10,133 bases of DNA, taken from assembly GCA_020351895.1 (NCBI GenBank), contig CP070672.1, positions 2,178,852 through 2,188,984 on the forward strand, read 5' to 3'. Below the pieces are notes generated by a model. It saw nothing but the letters and a program-made list of their open reading frames with translations. It had not been told where the DNA came from and ran no database searches. Shown here in pieces: positions 6,811 through 10,133 of the stretch; positions within the stretch are counted from its first letter, which is position 1, and the number at the start of each line of letters is the position of its first letter. The DNA is from Thermoplasmata archaeon (lineage in GTDB: Archaea; Thermoplasmatota; Thermoplasmata; GCA-020350865). Position numbers and translations under genes: made by a program.

Positions 6811-6833
6811 AAAAACTCAACCCCTAAGGGGTT
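6811..6833 (-). terminator. Hairpin plus T5 terminator of the RING-like gene
   Basis: On the minus strand AACCCC, loop TTA, GGGGTT is followed by GAG and TTTTT. The hairpin contains the last codons and the stop of the gene at 6817-7824. Together with the oligo-T of the converging gene it closes both transcripts within 80 bp. Confidence 0.5.
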
Positions 6834-7824
6834 TATGGCAGGAGGGGCAGGTAAGATTTTCTCCCTTCTGAACACAGCAGATATGATAATAAGTACCACA
6901 ATTACAATAGGTTCTGCATGTCTCTTCTAAAAGGGGTGAGGGGGAGATGCTTAAATTGCAGTAGCTATTTGGACATATGGTGCCAAAGCATAAGGGACAA
7001 ACAAAGTTATTGATCTGAATTTTATCTTCTGGAAGAAGTTTCTCGGCCTCAAATTTCACCTCCTTTGCCAAAAGCAAGGCCGTCTGGTAGCTCTCATCTG
7101 CAAGGAAGTCCTTTATCATATTCAATAAATTGTTCAATCTCGAAAAAGTTTCATTTGGTGATGAGGAGGGATTCTCAGATTTAACTTTACCAACAACATG
7201 TCCAGCCTTTGCTGCATATCTCAGGGCAATGTGTTTTAAATCTCGAAGCTCCTTTGACTTTCTCAAGGCGGTCTTTGCAAGATGTAAAGCGAGTTCATAG
7301 TTGCCTCGTTCCGAAGCCTTCAATATCTCCTTGAGAGAGTTTTCCATTTTCTCATATTCATTTTCTGACAACCATGTCCTGCTTTCTTCTCTTGTTTCTT
7401 TTAATATGGTTTCGATTTCAAATATGGTGTGTAACGCTTCTTTTTTGATTTTCTCCAGCCTCTTCGCCTCGGTTTTTGCCCTCTTTATGGATTCCTGAGC
7501 TCTTTTGATGCTTGTTGGGGTTCCTCGTTTAAGCTCTAACATGGCCCTAAGAAAATATTTCTCTACATCAAATTCTCCCAGACCTTGCTTTCTGAACTCG
7601 GTTCTCAAAGAATCTATGATTGCCATCACTGCTATATCAACCATCTCATCCAATTTACTGAGCCAATTATCCCCAAAATGTGAATCGTACTTTAGTTCAT
7701 TATAGATTCTCTCAGCCCGTGCCACATTTGCACCCATATGCTTGCCTATATTCAGGATCCTTTTAGGATTGACAAGAAGTTTATCCTTTATGGCTTCACT
7801 CTTTAGGGTTGTCGCTGCACACAT
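6817..7824 (-). CDS. Unknown helical protein with C-terminal RING-like zinc domain
   Basis: I do not recognise the gene. The 335-residue protein has no signal peptide or membrane segment. Residues 1-270 are charged and helical: a long Lys/Glu-rich region (100-170, coiled-coil-like), then two TPR-like helical units, SERGNYELALHLAKTALRKS (171-190) and ADESYQTALLLAKEVKFEAE (242-261). Residues 276-330 are rich in Cys and His: Cys276-x2-Cys279, Cys307-x-Cys309, His314-x2-Cys317, Cys326-x2-Cys329, with extra Cys284, 289, 303 and 316. This order and spacing resemble a binuclear RING or treble-clef domain (compare CPLC...CGTYYHICC...CPSCHKPL), close to the prokaryotic RING families described in bacteria and archaea. 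It may be a scaffold or protein-binding factor; a ubiquitin-ligase role is not supported. The ATG at 7824 is chosen; a codon upstream ATG is followed at once by TAA. A single gene with its own promoter and terminator. Confidence 0.82.
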   Translation of the reverse strand: MCAATTLKSEAIKDKLLVNPKRILNIGKHMGANVARAERIYNELKYDSHFGDNWLSKLDEMVDIAVMAIIDSLRTEFRKQGLGEFDVEKYFLRAMLELKRGTPTSIKRAQESIKRAKTEAKRLEKIKKEALHTIFEIETILKETREESRTWLSENEYEKMENSLKEILKASERGNYELALHLAKTALRKSKELRDLKHIALRYAAKAGHVVGKVKSENPSSSPNETFSRLNNLLNMIKDFLADESYQTALLLAKEVKFEAEKLLPEDKIQINNFVCPLCFGTICPNSYCNLSISPSPLLEETCRTYCNCGTYYHICCVQKGENLTCPSCHKPLRG

Positions 7825-7863
7825 TTACATCAGCACCATATTCGCAATATCCACAATATCAAG

Positions 7864-7876
7864 TTCATATATAGGA
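7864..7876 (-). promoter_or_regulatory. TATA box of the RING-like gene
   Basis: The minus strand reads TCCTATATATGAA, a strong archaeal TATA box with a possible preceding BRE purine stretch. It lies 40-52 bases upstream of the ATG at 7824, so transcription would begin about 20 bases before the start codon, leaving room for GGTGCTGAT as a weak ribosome binding site. Confidence 0.55.
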
Positions 7877-7890
7877 TTTTCTTAGCCTTA

Positions 7891-7930
7891 TATGGTTTTT
7901 TCTGCCATATTGGTTTTTTTATGGTTTTGT
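7891..7930. repeat. Three tandem-like TAT(T)GGTTTT repeats
   Basis: Copies are TATGGTTTTTT (7891-7901), TATTGGTTTTTTT (7908-7920) and TATGGTTTTGT (7920-7930). They lie between the divergent promoters of the RING-like gene and the amidohydrolase gene. They could be regulator sites or simply low-complexity A/T DNA. Confidence 0.45.
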
Positions 7931-7976
7931 TAGTGAGCTCACATTTTGGTAATTAAGGCAACATAAGAGATATTAG

Positions 7977-7986
7977 ATACTATAAC
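7977..7986 (+). promoter_or_regulatory. TATA-like element of the amidohydrolase gene
   Basis: The plus strand reads ATACTATAAC, centred about 32 bases before the ATG at 8014. Transcription would begin around 8007-8010, making the message leaderless or nearly so if ATG is the start. Confidence 0.35.
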
Positions 7987-8013
7987 AATCCCTAACCAAT
8001 ATTTGCTGGGGTG

Positions 8014-8859
8014 ATGGCATTGAAATTGGCTTTGGCGCAATTATCTCCCGCTTTGGGAAATAAAGGAAAGAATCTGGGTATTATGGAAAAAGCCGTAAAA
8101 AGCTCTGATTCCGATTTGGTGGTGTTTGCCGAGTTGTTTCTCACCGGCTATATGTGTCGAGATAACTTAACGAAGCTTGCTGAGCCACTTGATGGTGAAT
8201 CTGTCACAAAGATTGCCAAGATTGCTAATGAGTACGATTCACATATCGTATTCGGCATGCCAGAAAAAGGAAAAGAAGCAGAAGGCCAATTTTTTAACAG
8301 CTCCATCATCGTCTATCCAGATGAAAGAGTCGAAAGTTATCGGAAGCTTCATTTAGCTAACTTCGGACCCTTTGAAGAGCATCTTTACTTCGGTGTTGGT
8401 AATAAGTTGCCTGTATTTGATACAAAATTCGGAAGGATCGGCATGCTCATTTGCTTTGATTGTTTTTTCCCAGAATTATCCAAGATATATGCACTTAAAG
8501 GAGCCGACATTTTGGTCTGCATCTCAGCCTCCCCTTCAACCACCAGGGTATTTTTTGAGAAGGTCATCGTGGCAAGGGCAATAGAAAACACAATATTCTT
8601 CACATACACGAATCTCGTAGGAACCGAGTTGAACATGACTTATTGGGGAGGAAACACAGTCATAGGCCCAAGAGGCGATGTCAAGGCAAAAGGTGAATAC
8701 TTCAAGGAGCAATTAGTCACTTGCGAAATCAACCTAAAGGAATTGATCACTGCAAGGGAATTCCGGCCCACCCTTAGAGACACCAGGATCGAGCTCTTCA
8801 GAGAATTAGAAAAACTACTCGAAAACGATGTAAGAGGAGTAAACACTGGGAATCGTTGA
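8014..8859 (+). CDS. Nitrilase-superfamily C-N hydrolase (amidohydrolase)
   Basis: Hydrolyses a carbon-nitrogen bond, most likely an amide, releasing ammonia or an amine in the cytosol; the substrate is unknown. The 281-residue chain has the full Glu-Lys-Cys triad of the superfamily: Glu40 in FAELFLTGY, Lys111 in YRKLHL and Cys147 in GMLICFDCFFPE. A further glutamate sits in FGPFEE (117-122). Length and fold are those of a single-domain member with a C-terminal helical end (RPTLRDTRIELFRELEKLL). The start is unsure: ATG 8014 gives MALKLALAQL, whereas TTG 8020 gives MKLALAQLSP, the canonical family beginning, with GGGGTGAT (8008-8015) four bases upstream. Possible roles include omega-amidase, carbamoylputrescine amidase-like activity or ammonia supply to NadE; none can be chosen from sequence. 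It is monocistronic. Confidence 0.9.
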   Translation: MALKLALAQLSPALGNKGKNLGIMEKAVKSSDSDLVVFAELFLTGYMCRDNLTKLAEPLDGESVTKIAKIANEYDSHIVFGMPEKGKEAEGQFFNSSIIVYPDERVESYRKLHLANFGPFEEHLYFGVGNKLPVFDTKFGRIGMLICFDCFFPELSKIYALKGADILVCISASPSTTRVFFEKVIVARAIENTIFFTYTNLVGTELNMTYWGGNTVIGPRGDVKAKGEYFKEQLVTCEINLKELITAREFRPTLRDTRIELFRELEKLLENDVRGVNTGNR

Positions 8860-8870
8860 TTCATACTCTC

Positions 8871-8880
8871 ATTTTTTTTG
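8871..8880 (+). terminator. Oligo-T terminator after the amidohydrolase gene
   Basis: Eight consecutive T (8872-8879) begin 13 bases after the stop codon, in a pyrimidine-rich setting and without a strong hairpin. Confidence 0.55.
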
Positions 8881-8888
8881 TCCATTTC

Positions 8889-8946
8889 ATTGATTTCTCA
8901 ATAGAATTCATATTAATTATGAGTCCCTTCTAATTCTTCCTAGAAT
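8889..8946. repeat. Three successive short inverted repeats
   Basis: ATTGA-TTTC-TCAAT (8889-8902), TCATA-TTAAT-TATGA (8908-8922) and ATTCT-TCCT-AGAAT (8933-8946) follow one another in the gap between the amidohydrolase and gfcR genes. Each stem is only five bases. They may be operator half-sites or chance in A/T-rich DNA. Confidence 0.3.
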
Positions 8947-8993
8947 CTCATTTCAACCAAAATCCATGATGCCTGGGTGTATCGAAAAAAACC

Positions 8994-9019
8994 TGAAACA
9001 TTTCAAAAATAATAATACG
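8994..9019 (+). promoter_or_regulatory. gfcR promoter with adjoining inverted repeat
   Basis: TGAAA-CA-TTTCA (8994-9005) directly precedes the A/T-rich TATA-like run AAAATAATAATACG (9006-9019). Transcription would start near 9038. The inverted repeat in the BRE-proximal position is a possible site for autoregulation by GfcR, which is only inferred. Confidence 0.35.
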
Positions 9020-9047
9020 CAAAATCTAATATAGAGAGAGGCCGATT

Positions 9048-9662
9048 ATGTTGCGAGTGATGAACATGAAAAGTATCGATTCTCTCGTGGAAAAGGTCCT
9101 GGAACTCAAGAAGAACGGTCTTAGTGAGAGTGAAATATCTGATGAGTTGCACCTTTCTGTGGCAACTGTTACGTGGCTTTTAACCAGGAATGTAAAAGAG
9201 GAGAAACCGCCAGCAGATATCAAGGTTGGATGGAGATCCATTGGCGTTTACGGAGGTCGTATTGGTTTAGTCTCGAGCCTCTTTATAGATATCATTTTGG
9301 AAGAGATGGAAAAGATAGATAATGAACAACTGGATACAGTGGTTGGTATTGCCATTAATGGCATACCATTTGCCACTATGGTTTCAGAGGACCTTGGATT
9401 AGAGCTGAGCATTTACAGACCGCCAGTGACCGATGATAGCAAGGGAACCTTCAGCTCAAACTATGCCACATTAAAGGGTAAGAACGTTGTGGTAGTCGAT
9501 GATGTGGTGAGCACAGGATACGTTGCCAAAAGCTCTGTATCCGACCTCAAGAACCTGGGTGCAAATCCCCTATTGATAGTGGTCATGGTGAACAAAACTC
9601 CCCTCTATGAGCTTGATGGCGTGCCTTTGAGATCGCTTATCAGAGCCAGAACCATTGCGTGA
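9048..9662 (+). CDS. gfcR: GfcR-type HTH-phosphoribosyltransferase regulator
   Basis: A DNA-binding regulator built from a helix-turn-helix and a PyrE-like phosphoribosyltransferase domain; the Haloferax GfcR activates sugar-degradation genes, probably sensing a phosphorylated metabolite. The HTH (about 24-47) contains [20 protein letters not shown]. The PRT domain (about 60-204) keeps the PRPP-binding signature [13 protein letters not shown] (147-159), but the region facing the catalytic loop of true orotate phosphoribosyltransferase ([11 protein letters not shown], 123-133) lacks its usual basic residues, so ligand sensing rather than catalysis is expected. Length matches the family. Three in-frame ATG codons compete: 9048 (GAGAGAGG six bases before), 9060, and 9066, whose product [11 protein letters not shown] looks most like family N-termini. 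lysS begins four bases after its stop, so both share a transcript. Its targets cannot be read here. Confidence 0.85.
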   Translation: MLRVMNMKSIDSLVEKVLELKKNGLSESEISDELHLSVATVTWLLTRNVKEEKPPADIKVGWRSIGVYGGRIGLVSSLFIDIILEEMEKIDNEQLDTVVGIAINGIPFATMVSEDLGLELSIYRPPVTDDSKGTFSSNYATLKGKNVVVVDDVVSTGYVAKSSVSDLKNLGANPLLIVVMVNKTPLYELDGVPLRSLIRARTIA

Positions 9663-9666
9663 GATA

Positions 9667-10133
9667 ATGCACTGGGTTGATGTTGAGAGTGAAAAGCTCT
9701 TGGTTTTTTCAAAAAAGCATGTTGTAGCAACTGGCATCACCCCCTCTGGAGATATCCACGTGGGCAATATGAGGGAGATACTCACTGGTGAGGTGATATG
9801 TCGGGGCTTGAAGGAAAAGGGCGTTGATGCCCAATTGATATACATTGGGGACACCATAGATCCCTTGCGAAAGGTATACCCTTTTCTCGACGAAAGCTAC
9901 AAAGAGCACGTCGGTAAACCACTCAGTGAAATTCCATGTCCCTGTGGCTCGCATGGCTCCTATGCCGAACATTTTCTTCACCCTTTTCTCGAAGCAACAA
10001 GAACCTTGGGTATTGAAGCCAATGTACTCCTTTCCCATGAGATGTACGGCAAAACTGCCCGTCAGACCCCAACCAGGCCCATGGAAACCTCGCTCAGATC
10101 GGGGCCTCGGGGCCGCGCCTGCGGAGACCGGGA
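9667..10133 (+). CDS. lysS: Class I lysyl-tRNA synthetase, 5' part
   Basis: Charges tRNA-Lys with lysine. The first ~128 codons carry N-terminal signatures of the archaeal class I enzyme: [18 protein letters not shown] (23-40, with HVGN as the HIGH motif), [18 protein letters not shown] (58-75), [14 protein letters not shown] (81-94) and [13 protein letters not shown] (98-110). The ATG at 9667 lies 4 bases after the gfcR stop, with GTGAGAT across the stop as a weak ribosome binding site. The frame stays open to the window end, so the KMSKS loop and anticodon-binding domain are missing. After about residue 128 (YGKT) I cannot follow the family pattern, in which a segment like YKRGEYSEEIRLAFEKRD is expected; the final bases are unusually G/C-rich. 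The gene is therefore partial and its last ~80 bases may not belong to it. Confidence 0.88.
   Translation, partial: MHWVDVESEKLLVFSKKHVVATGITPSGDIHVGNMREILTGEVICRGLKEKGVDAQLIYIGDTIDPLRKVYPFLDESYKEHVGKPLSEIPCPCGSHGSYAEHFLHPFLEATRTLGIEANVLLSHEMYGKTARQTPTRPMETSLRSGPRGRACGDR
10101..10133. other. G/C-rich anomalous window end
   Basis: By hand count 28 of the last 33 bases are G or C, against a clearly A/T-richer background elsewhere. The stretch coincides with loss of lysS similarity. A misassembled or low-quality contig end is the simplest reading; a true junction to foreign DNA is less likely. Confidence 0.5.

Noticed and set aside
9709..10038. 109-codon open frame on the minus strand
   Set aside because: It is antisense to the well-supported lysS N-terminus with its HVGN and YPFL motifs.
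10096..10102. AGATCGG near the window end, like the start of a common sequencing adapter
   Set aside because: The match stops after seven bases and the following sequence does not continue as that adapter, so it is not evidence of adapter carry-over by itself.
1..10133. tRNA genes, CRISPR arrays, insertion sequences or phage genes
   Set aside because: No cloverleaf-like G/C-rich stretch, regularly spaced repeat, transposase or phage protein was seen on either strand.

Overview
The window looks like part of an archaeal chromosome, most likely from a euryarchaeal lineage in or near the Thermoplasmata; that placement is an inference from gene content. Archaeal markers are the exosome subunit Csl4, the AMP phosphorylase / ribose-1,5-bisphosphate isomerase pair, a class I lysyl-tRNA synthetase, a GfcR-type HTH-phosphoribosyltransferase regulator, A/T-rich TATA-like promoters and oligo-T terminators. 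Bacterial promoters, insertion sequences, phage genes, CRISPR arrays and tRNA or rRNA genes were not seen. Coding density is high, with short gaps, small overlaps and some probable TTG starts.

Layout. (1) 48-878 (+): ammonia-dependent NAD+ synthetase. (2) 894-5098 (-), read right to left: a METTL5-type N6-adenine methyltransferase overlapping csl4, a 61-residue helical protein, a 299-bp A/T-rich regulatory gap with a 14-bp perfect palindrome, then ribose-1,5-bisphosphate isomerase and AMP phosphorylase. (3) 5217-6735 (+): ftcD and fchA, which move a formimino group onto tetrahydrofolate, diverging from the methyltransferase across one shared TATA-like element. (4) 6817-7824 (-): an unrecognised helical protein ending in a RING-like zinc domain, with its own promoter and hairpin/oligo-T terminator. 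(5) 8014-8859 (+): a free-standing nitrilase-superfamily amidohydrolase. (6) 9048-10133 (+): gfcR followed four bases later by the 5' part of lysS, cut by the window end.

How the genes may work together. AMP phosphorylase and the isomerase turn AMP into ribulose 1,5-bisphosphate, the substrate of type III RuBisCO, which is not in this window. An exosome subunit lies upstream on the same strand, and NAD+ synthetase releases AMP in its reaction, so the region has a loose theme of RNA turnover and nucleotide recycling. FtcD/FchA show that this organism carries one-carbon units on a folate. The nitrilase-family protein could supply ammonia by amide hydrolysis, but its substrate is unknown.

No clearly new multi-gene system was found. 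The best candidate for undescribed biology is the helical RING-like protein at 6817-7824. The last ~80 bases look unlike lysS and very G/C-rich, so the right end may be misassembled.
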